A stretch of DNA of 64,000 bases, from contig CM053337.1 in the NCBI GenBank assembly GCA_028583605.1, positions 10,916,969 through 10,980,968 on the forward strand, given 5' to 3'. Origin of the DNA: Dastarcus helophoroides. Taxonomy: Eukaryota; Arthropoda; Insecta; Coleoptera; Bothrideridae. The position numbers were made by a program, and so were the translations under genes. Under the pieces are notes generated by a model, which saw only the letters and a list, made by a program, of their open reading frames with translations, did no database searches and was not told where the DNA came from. Positions 23,303-33,450 of the stretch are shown here, one piece after another (position 1 is the first letter of the stretch; each line of letters starts with the position of its first letter).

Positions 23303-23910
23303 GTTTTCAATAAGTATTAGCGGCAACTGTTCCCTACCATAAAGAAACTATGAATTGTTTCTGTTTAGTCTCTGCTCTTTACTCGACTATAAAGGCCAGA
23401 CCACAGCAACAAATATGTTCTACAAATCGTGTGGGAGATGCGCCAAACGTATGCGAATTGAGTTCGCCTTTAGATAATATCACGCGGCTAGTGCTAAGGT
23501 TTGCAGGTTTGCGCAACCTCCAAAAAATCGCTGGGATAAAAAAGAAAGTAAATTGTTCTTTATGTTGTTTATTTTATTTATTGATAACAGATTTATCGCT
23601 ACCAACCATACTGCTGAATATTGCGGATTCCGCCGATTCGTAAGCGTTTGATGACATATTGGGTCCACGGTTTGCAAAGTTTGCAGGCTAGACTGCAAAC
23701 TTTGCTTTACACATATGCACCTGTGCCTTCTTAACTCATATTTTGTTCGCTTAAAATACTTGCCCATAAGCAAGCATTAGGTTGCACTTGTGGGTGCAAA
23801 CCAAATATCGATTCGCTATTATAATCTATCATCGGGCAATGTTCCGAGTCTTGAAACACAAATAAAAATGAATTCAGTGCAAAGTTTAATTGCACAGCCA
23901 TTCTGTAACC

Positions 23911-24577
23911 CAGGGGTTCCCAACCTCGTGCCCGCGGGCACCATGGCGCCCGCGGAACGATTCGTATGTGCCCGCCACTATTCGACAGAGACAGAATTTT
24001 TTCATAAACATTAATTATAAATGTGAATTATTTTTATTTATTTGTTAGAGTTTAAATTTTTTTGAGTGCCTAGGTTTATGAAATACGTTCGTATGTTTGC
24101 GGTATTATATAAAATTGAATCATTTTTCGGTTCGACATGTTTATGCGAATCATTGTTTTCAAACATGAACTTAATAAAATCAAGATATAGATCTCGACTC
24201 AGCGATGAGCATCTTTATGATTGTTTGCTAACAGTATTATCGTCATACTCTCCTAATTATGAAGCACTGGTCAATAATATGCAATGCCAAAGATCACTTT
24301 GACATATTGATATTATATTTTTTATAAAATGTTTTCTTTGTATTTGTTTTTTCTTAACTTTGTTCACGTTTTGCAAATACATTTCTCTGTGTGTATGAAA
24401 TTTGAATAATAATTTATTATTTTGAAACATTTTTGTTTATTATTTATTTACAAATTATATAAGAAAATAAATTATGGAAGTTATGGAAGGAGTTTGTAGA
24501 TTAAAAATATGTGGTGCCCGTCACTCTACCGATATTTTAGAATGTGCTCTAGGCTACAAAAAGGTTGGGAACCCCTG
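23911..24577 (+). mobile_element. Nested non-autonomous hAT element, 667 bp
   Basis: Termini CAGGGGTTCCCAACC and GGTTGGGAACCCCTG are perfect 15-bp inverted repeats. The 8-bp duplication CTGTAACC lies on both sides (23903-23910 and 24578-24585). Removing it rejoins the reading frame of the outer hAT element (PFCN followed by RSVSKKLELK). It keeps only the C-terminal part of a transposase. Confidence 0.9.
24066..24302 (+). pseudogene. C-terminal hAT dimerisation fragment
   Basis: Open frame with FGSTCLCESLFSNMN, then KSRYRSRLSDEHL and a hydrophobic LLTVLSSYSPNYEAL end. This is the signature of the C-terminal dimerisation region in the GTF2IRD2/ZBED-like group of hAT transposases. The N-terminal zinc finger and catalytic region are absent, so the element could move only with help from a complete relative. 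Confidence 0.75.
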
Positions 24578-24699
24578 CTGTAACCGATCTGTGTCGAAAA
24601 AACTGGAACTTAAGCGACGTGGATGACCTATTTCAGACTTAAATATTGTGCAGACGGTGTTTTGTAAAAAGCGAAGTTTTAACAGAAGTAGTTCGCGAA

Positions 24700-25170
24700 G
24701 CTAAAGAAGTACCTATGCGACATTGTTATCTGCTAAGCTAAAAAACGATTCAGCTTCATTGGCCTTTTAATTGCAGCAACCTTATTTTTTTCTGAAAAGT
24801 TTAACCAATATAGAATCACTTTTCCTGAAAAGAATTTTAAAGAAACTGTCAAGGTTCATCCATTTTTTAATTTACAAAAACTAAGAACTAAACTAACCCT
24901 AATTTACGAAACAGAAAAGTTTAAATCGGCTTTTGGTTTACTTGTACTCTATAACATTATTTCAGAAAATAGTGAGCTTAGTGAAACTAAATCTTTTAAA
25001 AATCCTGATAACTATCCCGATGACTTCCGCTGAAGCAGAATGGTGCTTGTCCAGTCTGGAAAGAACAAAAACTCTTTAAAAAATACATTATGCCAGGAAA
25101 GATTGTCCGCATTAACGATGTCTTCAAATTCAAAGAAAAGGACTTAATCCAAGGAATATTCGACTTCAGT
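24700..25170 (+). pseudogene. Transposase remnant of the outer hAT element
   Basis: Fragments in shifting frames: MRHCYLLS-like residues, NDSASLAF, FNQYRITFPEKNFKETVKV, FFNLQKLRTKLTLIYE, IPMTSAEAEWCLSSLERTKT and CQERLSAL. The order matches the C-terminal third of ZMYM1-like hAT transposases. At least two frameshifts and several stops are visible. The frames running from 25090 to 25471 on either strand are shadows of this relic and the element's right end. Confidence 0.65.
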
Positions 25171-25455
25171 AAAAAGTTATTGCAGCTGCCAAAGTTCCAA
25201 AGATGGCAAAAGATGCCAAAGATGGACTTCCCTCTTGTTTTTCTTTCTGTTTTTTGCGAAAATAAAAATAAAATATCTCTTAATTCGTTCAGCTTTATTG
25301 AAAATTTCCAGTTTCGGCACATTTTTGCAAATGTCTCTTTGCAACCCCCAAATTTTATTAGCACCAGCCGCCACTGATATCACGGATTATAAAAATAGGA
25401 TAAGGCACGAACGTAAAAAACGATGTCGAAAAAGCCTCTACAGAGTAGGTAGTAC

Positions 25456-25721
25456 CAAAGAGTTTTTATAACTAGATACGACACCCAGGCTATTTTCTAT
25501 AGTCCATGTTGTCGGCAACATATCGTGCGGGTACGCTCTCTCAATCAAAACATTGTACAGTACCTGACTGGCCCAATAGGATAGCCTATTTAAATCAATC
25601 AGAACTTTGTTAATAGTCCTAACTCTATTTATATTTTTTTTGCATAAACTCATCTGCTTAACATTATGAAATATTCATAAAATAAAACATTTTTCCAAAA
25701 CTAATTTTAATAAATTGAACC
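25456..25721 (-). mobile_element. P-element 3'-end fragment
   Basis: Matches 30150-30571 of the long P element with an internal deletion of about 150 bp. Shared words include GGCTATTTTCTATA, CAACATATCGTGCGGGTAC and the C-terminal coding region ending TAAATTGAAC. The homology stops exactly where the inverted 5' end begins. Confidence 0.75.
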
Positions 25722-26105
25722 CATAGAGTAAATATAAACTGGAGACGACAATAAACAAACTTTTGTGTCATTGATATTGGAGTGAGAGGGAAGATGTTTA
25801 TCAACATGAATTTTGACAGAAGTTTTTGACAAACAAATAAAGTTTATTTGCAATTTTGTCGTTAATTGCAGTTTTGATGAGTTCAAATCTAGTGTATATT
25901 ATGCAGCATAGTAATTAGAAGTACCTAGTTCATAGCGTTAGTTGTAAGTAAATATACTTATTTTTATCATAATTCGTTTACTTCAGAGAGAAGCGTCTTC
26001 AAGATGGTTTTTTGGTTAGGATACAGGGTCGTATTCATATCGAATGCTTTCTAAAATTATCTATTTTAATTAGCCTACTATGAAAATGCTATATCCAACG
26101 AAAAG
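25722..26105 (+). mobile_element. P-element 5'-end fragment, opposite orientation
   Basis: Opens CATAGAGTAAATATAAACTG and follows the complement of 33450-33070 for about 385 bp (GAGACGACAATAAACAAAC, GGGAAGATGTTTATCAACAT, AATTGCAGTTTT, AGAGAAGCGT, GTCGTATTCA). Homology fades where the transposase coding region should start. Confidence 0.75.
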
Positions 26106-26360
26106 AAGGGCCATATTAGTCAGTAACAGTTTTTAACATTGGAAATGTTTATGTTGAGATATGGGGTGAAGTTTCGGGTTTTCGTTCAAGCTTGAGAGAA
26201 CAAGGTGTCGGTCGGTCGGACATACTCGAATCGCCAGTCGAGCGCTTTCGGCGTCGAGAGGCCGGCATGAAAACTATTGGAGTATGTTAAGTTTACAGTT
26301 CACCGCAGTGCACCATATTCGTTTAATCCAGTGACGTTTCATTGGATAAGGCTATCAGCT

Positions 26361-26591
26361 ATGGATATTAAGAGTATGAAAAATAGCGAAAAATGTAAGA
26401 CATATCGAGAGCGCAAAAAACGTTTACTAGAGATTGAAAATAGAGAATCTAGTGAGTTAAGTACGAAAACACCGCTAACAAAAACTGAACACAATAGGCG
26501 GTATCGTGAGCATGTAAAGATGCGCAAACTTAAAGGTTCTAAAGTTTACACGGGCTACCCAAGTCAGCGGCCCTTAACTGAGGGGTTATAA
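26361..26591 (+). CDS. Small basic protein with KxxERxxxYRxRKK-type repeats
   Basis: A 76-codon frame opening MDIKSMKNSEKCKTYRERKK and repeating the pattern as EHNRRYREHVKMRKLK. Two copies of a basic [K/T]..E..R.YR.+.K motif are recognisable, a pattern found in uncharacterised, often transposon-linked insect proteins. The upstream ~150 bp (GGTCGGTCGGACATACTCG and following) is GC-richer than its surroundings. It lies inside the P-bounded unit as cargo. Function unknown, and it may be the 5' end of a truncated element. Confidence 0.35.
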   Translation: MDIKSMKNSEKCKTYRERKKRLLEIENRESSELSTKTPLTKTEHNRRYREHVKMRKLKGSKVYTGYPSQRPLTEGL

Positions 26592-26899
26592 TTCCATTAT
26601 TATGCTGTAAACTCTTACCCTAAATCCAATTCACGTACTGGAAAACCTTGAAGTACTCAGTAAACGAATGTGGTAAAATATCTGCACTTATAATTTTTAG
26701 GGCTCAAATAAATGTAAATTACTTTTACAATAAAGTTGACAAATATTTGCTTGTAGATAAATATATTTTAATATTTCATTGTTTTCGCTTTGTACTAAAA
26801 TATTTCTTTCAAGAGCCATGAGTATAGATGCCTTAATATTATTTTAATTTAAATTATTTCGTAGTCTATTTGGTTATACGAGTATATTTCAATTTAAAA

Positions 26900-28010
26900 A
26901 ATAATCTTTCAGAAGAAACTTGGCTAATGGAAACTGTAAATTTAGAAAAGATAAACGTTGTAGAAATAACCTTAAAAATAGAAAAAAGTCGAAAGAAAAA
27001 TATTTGAATATTCAAGTTTTCACTCGAAATCTCAAGTTGAATACTTCGATATTAAGGTCGAAAATAAAAAAAAATAGCTAAATAAGGCCAAAATTTTGAA
27101 TTCAGAAAAGTTGCGAGAAAAACAGTAAAAAAATAGACAATTTTAGGAAAATATTCCAGGATTTCAAAAAATTCATAATGTTCTAAAATTTTAAAACATA
27201 TGTCAACATTTTGAGGTTAAAGATAAAATTTTGCAACTAAATCAAAATCATTTAAAAAAAAATTAAAATATTTTATTTAAAGTCAAGATTTTAAATAAAT
27301 GGCTTGTGTTCTTAAAAAAAGAATCTAAATTAAATTTAAAACCTTAAAAATAAAAAATTAAAGCTTTAACACTAGTTGAAACTTTTATTGGTGTTGGAAA
27401 TAAAAGTAGAAAGTAAAGTTTGAATTTTGGGATTTTAAAATTTGAGGAAACCCACCACTCATAATTTAATAAAAAAGGGGATCTTAAATTTCGAAAAAAA
27501 GTTGACATTACAAAATTTCGATAAAAAATCTTAAGTTTTCGAGTTTATATATTTATAATTTTAAGAATTCTTTAGGCTGTCACAATTTCGAAAATAAGTC
27601 AAAATCTTTAGAAATATTTAGAATTTATTATTTAATATGAAAATTTTAAACAAAACGTAAATATTTATTGACAGTTTAAGAAAAATAAATGACATTTTGG
27701 AAGGTTGAGGAATTTTGTGAAAAAGTCATAATTTCAAGAAAATACTCTATATTTATTTTTTTAATGCAATATCTTGGGATAGACTCGCAAGACTGATGTT
27801 CAAATTATGAATCCGTTTGAAATCCGAAGTTTTAAGAAAAAAACACAAGAATTGCAAGTTTAATGTAAAAATTTAAAAAATTGAAAATTGTGGAAGAAAT
27901 TATTAAATTTCGGAAAAGCCCAAAATTTGTGTTTATAATTATTTTGAAAGCATAAGCGCATAATTTTGTAAAGAAGAGTAAAAATAAGAGTAAAATAGAT
28001 TTCTAGACGA
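26900..28010. repeat. Degenerate A-rich repeat with AAATTTCGA words
   Basis: About 1.1 kb of loosely periodic sequence (AAAATTTCGAAAA, GAAAAAGTC, TTAAAATTT words every 20-40 bases) with no gene. It is the same family, in purine orientation, as 36400-37720, 47560-48290 and 62750-62900. Confidence 0.6.
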
Positions 28011-28312
28011 TTTTCTTTAGGTCAGAAAATTTTAACCTCTCTGGATAAATTATACGTCAAAATGACCCTTGACGGATCAACCAAAATAGTCAATAGGTAA
28101 TCGAATGCCGGGTTCGCTACGTTCTCTTCTAAAAAACTTACAGCACACTTGATGACTTTTTCATTTGAACATCTGATAAAATTTTAACTGACATAAATTG
28201 AAATTTACTAATTCAATCAGACTCACTCTGTCATTATTAAACGGCTCGAGATAATTATATACCATATCTGTTGCTAATTTAAAGCCCTCATCGCTTCCCA
28301 TTTTTGTTTTTA

Positions 28313-29110
28313 GATTCATTTAAGTGGTTAGTTCATTACGACAAGCCTATTTTTGATATTAAGAAATTTCATTATCTTTGCGATTCTGTGGAAGGAGATT
28401 CAAGTGACGTTATTGAATCATTGTCATTATCAGCTAATTATTATTATTAATTAATTATGCAATAGAGTTGCTGCAAGACCGCTTTAAAATAAAAGAACAG
28501 ATCACAACCGTCCTAAACTTTTTTTAATTTACCACACAACCCGGTCTAAGACAACTAATTAACTGTAACTGTTTTAGAGCTTTCGGTAAAAAAGGGAATT
28601 ACTTTTATTTATTATTCCCATAAGAGCGGAAAAATTAAATGATCATGCAAAGCGAAAATGGCAATCAGTACAACCAGTACAGCTCTAGTTTTAATTAGAA
28701 ATAGGTGCAGTAACTTTAAACAATGTCCAGCATTATTAAATCCAGGGTGTCAAGCGAACATCATTACTTCAGCATTAGTTAAAAAATTGTAATTTTCTTT
28801 AAAAGAGTTTGAAGTAATGTAACATATGAATCAAATCACATCTAAACGAATTCACGTGTGATTTGGAATATGATAAGCAAAATCACAGAACCAACCTCAA
28901 TTTTTAAGATTGATAAATTTGCCATTCCACTGCCCTCTAATGTTTTTTTCGATGATCCTGATTTCAATGAGAAATAATCTAAATAAGATTTATTAACTGA
29001 AACAAGTTTATTTTGGAAGTAATTTGAAATTCCATTGAAATCAGAAAAAATTAACTTCATTTTCAAGAAACCAAATTGGGTTGAATACAGCTGGTCATTT
29101 AAAAGTCCAT
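28313..29110 (+). pseudogene. Bel/Pao LTR-retrotransposon gag/protease remnant
   Basis: Bases 28313-28450 encode a DUF1759-type gag segment (FDIKKFHYLCDSVEGDSSDV, then IESLSLSANYYY and a stop), continuing after the stop as YAIELLQDRFKIKEQITTVL. Bases 28709-28775 read LNPGCQANIITSALVKKL, matching the Pao aspartic protease flap region, where families have LLDSGSQ. The key Asp is Asn here and Ser is Cys. Further on, IPLPSN-like, DDPDFNEK and KKPNWVEYSW residues follow the order of the Pao protease-linker region. Many stops, no LTRs and no reverse transcriptase. It sits within the P-bounded unit. Confidence 0.6.
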
Positions 29111-30149
29111 TCAAAGAAACAAAAATATGACATGCAATTCAAAGACCATAAATTTCCTGTCAGGAAGAACAATTACATGACTGGGGCAATAAATGTTAGG
29201 ATCAAGAGAAAACAGAAAACAAAATACTTTTATCCCAAGAAGAAAAGGCCAGGAATAACACTTTCAAGACAATTACTACTTACGAGCACCCTGTGGTCTC
29301 TTCATTGTAACATTGCCTTTCAAAAAGTAAAGAAGGCACATTCAGTGTCAATAAAATGATTCTTAAACTTATATCTAAGAACCACTTGCGGAAATGACAA
29401 ATTTCTGAAATGTACTACTTATCCAACCAGGGCACCAGGGGGTTCAAACAAACTGTGAAGGGCCATAAAATTTATGTGGTGTAAGACACATCTGCAAACA
29501 CTTTCAACACGGTCAGCCTTAACGACATTTTAATCAGTTATAAAAAAAATAAAAACTAAACGTAATACGTATTGTTGTAAATCAATACATATTTCATGTA
29601 ATTATTATTATTTACTACTTCTAAGATACAAAGACAATTGTCGTGGCGAATTTCAAGGGGTGTCGGATAACATAAGGGTCGACGTCACTAAGATTCTAGC
29701 CTTAATAATCTAAATAAATAAAGGTTTCATATTTCAACACGATCGGTAAAGAGGTTATGAAATTATTAATGATATTATTTTTTATAACAACTTTGAAAGT
29801 CTGCATTTCGAAACATTTTTTATTAGTTTTTTTTTCGTAATTCGTATTTATTTATCATTCCGAATCTGCTACCAAGCGTTGTCTTTGAAATTTGTAAATA
29901 CCCTTTATAACCTTGTATGTTAAATAAAGGGTTAATTATGTTTCTATTTGGTGTTATCATTTCCAATGTTTCCGTGGGTTGCAAGGATTGCGAAATCTGT
30001 GAATTTTTGTTTATACAATGAGGTCCAAACCTAACACATAATTTCATTATTTACGTAATTTAAATTTATGAGCAGGTCCATTTTGCATTCCAAAATGGAA
30101 CTTTTTAAGCATAATTTTATCCTTTTCTCTTCAACCTCCTTGAAGTGAC
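29111..30149. other. DNA between the Bel/Pao remnant and the P element
   Basis: A 92-codon frame (29081-29359) shows weak C2H2-finger-like spacing (HLKVHSKKQKYDMQFKDHKF, then RIKRKQK) but lacks the cysteines, so at most it is a decayed zinc-finger segment. The rest is noncoding. Confidence 0.35.
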
Positions 30150-33100
30150 CAAAGAGTTTTTATAACTAGAGACGACACGCAGGCTATTTTCTATACTCGA
30201 TGTAGGCAACATATCGTGCGGGTACACTCTCTCAACCAGAGCTCTCTCAATCAGAGTTATAGGCTATCAAAGTTGTCAAGGAAAACAAATAATTTTATTA
30301 ATATCTCCATAACCGCTTTACCGACCGTGTCAAAATTTTAAGCATTTATTTAGACAGCTGTGGGTTAATATATGATCACTAACCCTGTTCATATTAGTAA
30401 AATAAAAAGACAATACAATATTTATAAACTTTATTGATTTTTAAAAATTATTGTTTTTGTTAACAGAGATCTAATTCTACTTACATCTTTTTTTTGCATT
30501 AATCTGCTTTACATCGTGAAATATTCTTAAATTAAAATATTTTTCTAAAATTAATTTTGCTAAATTGAACGCATGATTATTGTCTTGATCGTCATCATAT
30601 AAATGATTATCGAATGAATCAAAGATTTCTGGATTAATATTACCTAGAGTAGCTAATATTAAATATTGAAGTATATTAGTTTTTTTTAATAAATTTGACG
30701 TTTTCATGGAGAACCTAAATTGTTTTTCAGCAGCTTCGCAAAGATTTATCACAAATTTTGAAGCACTGCACAGGAGTCCATAGATTTTACGCTTTTGTAA
30801 TAGGGAAATTGTTTCATCCCTTCAATTACCTCCAGACATTTTTTACATGAAATCTTAGGTTTTAGTGATTTTACTACAAATCCAGCTATATAAGATACAA
30901 TATCTTTGCAAAGTCAGTCAAATGCCAATCAAATTTACTTGTAACAAACTCAATTTGGGGTACTTCTTCTGGTACTTCTACATTCAAAAATGAAGTTTCA
31001 TCAAGACAAATAACGTTGCCACTTTCTGAAGATTTTATATCAGTATGTAGCAGTAAACGTTTGAAAGCTGACTCAAACTGTCTACATGAAGGATTGTTAT
31101 TAAAGCCACCCCTACTTCGAATTATGCTAAAAAACATTTCTAAATGGTCTTGTGACAACTTATAACTAAGTAAATATTCTAAAGGTGGATTCTCACATGC
31201 AACTAAGTCTTGAAACAAATTTATGTAACTTTGTATATTTAACAAAAATCCAAAAAAACCAGTTTTAACTGTACTTTGTAGTAAAGGCGCTCCATCTACC
31301 AAATTTAAAAAATGTATATATTCAACACATTTTTTTATATAATGGTAGACGGTATTCCGCTTTGGAGAATATATTTCGGCAATTAAAAATGTCAAATACG
31401 TTATTAAAAATTAAACAAAATTCAGCAGTTGCCCTAGAATCCATAACATTTTTTTGCTTTATGTCATACTCCAAGAAAGTTAATGCATCTGCAACACTTC
31501 GGTTGAAGATCTGGCTTGCCAACTTAACTTTCATTTTTTCTTTGTAGTAAAATATGTGTCGCGGTTTAATCTTTGTGGCAGCATGTAATCCTTCATTATC
31601 TTGGAATTGAACTAATTTTGTGAAAAAATCCCACCTAATATAATCTTCTTTATATTTCAAAAATTTTTTTGACCCCAGTGTATTTCGAATTAATTTCAAC
31701 ATATGAGACGGATCCAGAACCAAATGAATGTTGTTTTGTTTATAAGTAAAATATGATTTTATATTTAGTGTATCAGAGAAATCTGCTCCTAAACACTCCG
31801 CCATCTTTAAATTGGATGCTAATCCATCAAAAGTTACTGATTTAATTTCTAAACCAGTATTTTCCAGTAATTCTAACAATTTGAGAAGCAATGTAGCTTT
31901 ATCCTGAGCATTGATTCCATTAGAAAAAAAATAAGCTACTGGAATTTTTAGATGGAGATTGTAAAATACCACCATAAATACAAGGATTTCTTTTGCTTCT
32001 TGTAAATTTTTTCTTCTTCTTTTCCAACAAAACCTTTCCAGTCTGCATAGCCTACAACTTTTTACCCGTCCATTCAATTAGCTTCCGTATCGAAATTTCA
32101 TCAAAAATTACATCAGCAACTAAAGATGAATTTTTATTTTTTGCTTCTTCAACTCTTTTTAAAATAGCATGGTGTGCTTGTCTATTAAAGCCTGGTTCAC
32201 AATGAATTTTCTGGTATCAACGACTAATAGATCGTGGATCTGGTAAACTTTTATTAAAAACTTCTCTTACGTAGTTATATGCTCTAGGCGAATAATAATG
32301 AAGGGTTAATGCAAATGTTTTTAATTGTTCTGTATACACTGTATTTTTGGAACCTTTCATCATTCGCTGAAAAAGTTCTTTTGTTTGTCCAGACAGAGAC
32401 ATCTAAAAAAGTCAAATTTGTTTTAAAAATACAAAACTAATTATTAATTAACTTACATTTAATGCTAACTCAAAACCTTCGTTTTTTGCTGCAAAATTAG
32501 ATTTTAAATTAACTATTAAAGTTTTAATATCAAAAATATTTTTTTTTAATCTTCTGACTGTAGTTTGCAAATTTGAGATTTTTTTTCTCGAATTCAACAC
32601 TGTTTCTTGTGATTTTTTGAGAAACATCTTTCTACCCCAAACCGTATTGAAATGTTGTTCTTTATAATCTCCAAAATATCTAGGATTTTTCAAAGTTCTC
32701 TTGTATCTAGAAGATATATTTTATTGCAATAGTATATGCTCTAAAAATATAGATAGCAATGTTTTTACCTGCGAACGCCTCTGGAAGAACCAGCTTCAAT
32801 TTCTTCTGAATTTAAACTCATGTTTGGAGAAACTGGGGATTTTGAAGGTGAACTTGCAGTTATGGTACATGATTCGCTCACACTTATACTAGTAATTCCA
32901 CTGATTATGGATTTTGATGGTGAACTTGCGGTCAGTGTATGTGATTCGTTGAGACTTATAGTGGCAGGCGAATCAGAAAGTCTAAAAAATTAAATATGCG
33001 TGAAGGTAAAAATATTTTACTGTCCAACCTGGCCTTTTTTTTTACTTGGAGATGACATTTCTTTATCCACATCCATTTTTAAACAAGTAAGATAACTGAA

Positions 33101-33450
33101 ATTAATACTTGTAAGAAAGCATTCAATCTGAATACGGCCCTGCATCTTACCCAATAAGTAAATTTAAACACGCTTCTCTTTGAAATATCCAAATAATTTT
33201 AAAACTAGGTCTTTTCACTAATAAGTAACACTATCAACAATTTCTAACCAGTGTGCTGCACAATATACACCAAGTTTAAACTCCTAAAAACTGCAATTAA
33301 CAACAAAATCGCCAAAACAAACACCGGTTTGATTGTCGTCTGTCAAAAATTTCTATCAAAATTTATGTTGATAAACATCTTCCCTTTCACTCCAATAACA
33401 ACGACACGGAAGTTTGTTTATTGTCGTCTCTAGTTTATATTTACTCTATG
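30150..33450 (-). mobile_element. P element, nearly full length
   Basis: Inverted ends of about 30 bp with mismatches: CAAAGAGTTTTTATAACTAG then AGACGAC on the left, and the complement of the right end CATAGAGTAAATATAAACTA then GAGACGACA. The length of 3.3 kb and the multi-exon transposase are typical of P elements. The right target duplication GGTAGTAC pairs with the far end at 25448, not with the bases before 30150. GGTAGTAC keeps the outer GG..AC of sites known to be preferred by Drosophila P. Confidence 0.85.
30477..33076 (-). pseudogene. P-element (THAP9-like) transposase, inactivated
   Basis: Exons 33076-33021, 32981-32769, 32706-32457 and 32402 onward join with consistent phases (2, 2, 0). 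The N-terminus (MDVDKEMSSPSKKKGQ) is followed by a Ser/Thr-rich region with a twofold TASSPSKS repeat, not a C2CH THAP finger. Then come a KNPRYFGDYK segment, a coiled coil with RRLKKN, and the Tnp_P_element RNase-H-like region: VIFDEISI (first catalytic Asp), SVTFDG, LDPSHMLKLIRN and FNNVFDIFNCRN. A GGFNNNPSCRQFESAFKRL motif and a C-terminal EKYFNLRIFH segment follow. Damage: TGA in place of the usual Trp before YQKIHCEPGF (32217-32219), at least two frameshifts between 31990 and 32075, and further breaks near 31320-31395 and 30750-30890. Family members cut and paste DNA using GTP as cofactor. Confidence 0.85.

Larger units (their letters stand above)
23485..25376 (+). mobile_element. hAT element (ZMYM1-like transposase family), internally deleted
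   Basis: An 8-bp duplication ATATCACG flanks it (23477-23484 and 25377-25384). The right end is TTAGCACCAGCCGCCACTG. The left end begins CGGCTAGTGCTAAGG, lacking about six terminal bases compared with the relative at 53841. Coding remnants are a KKLELKRRG..ISDLN stretch (after 24585), ASLAF..FNQYRITFPEKNFKETV (about 24750-24850) and the C-terminal hAT dimerisation region (IPMTSAEAE, about 25005-25030). These match the layout of transposases related to ZMYM1-type hAT proteins. Frameshifts and stops make it dead. It is itself split by the hAT at 23911-24577. Confidence 0.75.
25456..33450 (-). mobile_element. 8-kb composite unit bounded by P-element ends
   Basis: The outer ends are a P-element 3' end (CAAAGAGTTTTTATAACTAG, from 25456) and a P-element 5' end (closing ...TTTATATTTACTCTATG, 33450). 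The exact 8-bp sequence GGTAGTAC lies immediately outside both (25448-25455 and 33451-33458). Inside are a 266-bp P 3'-end fragment, a 5'-end fragment pointing rightward (25722-26105), about 4 kb of other DNA including a Bel/Pao remnant, and a nearly full P element (30150-33450). The inner end at 30150 is preceded by GAAGTGAC, which does not match the right-hand duplication. The simplest reading is that the whole 8 kb inserted as one unit. Confidence 0.7.
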
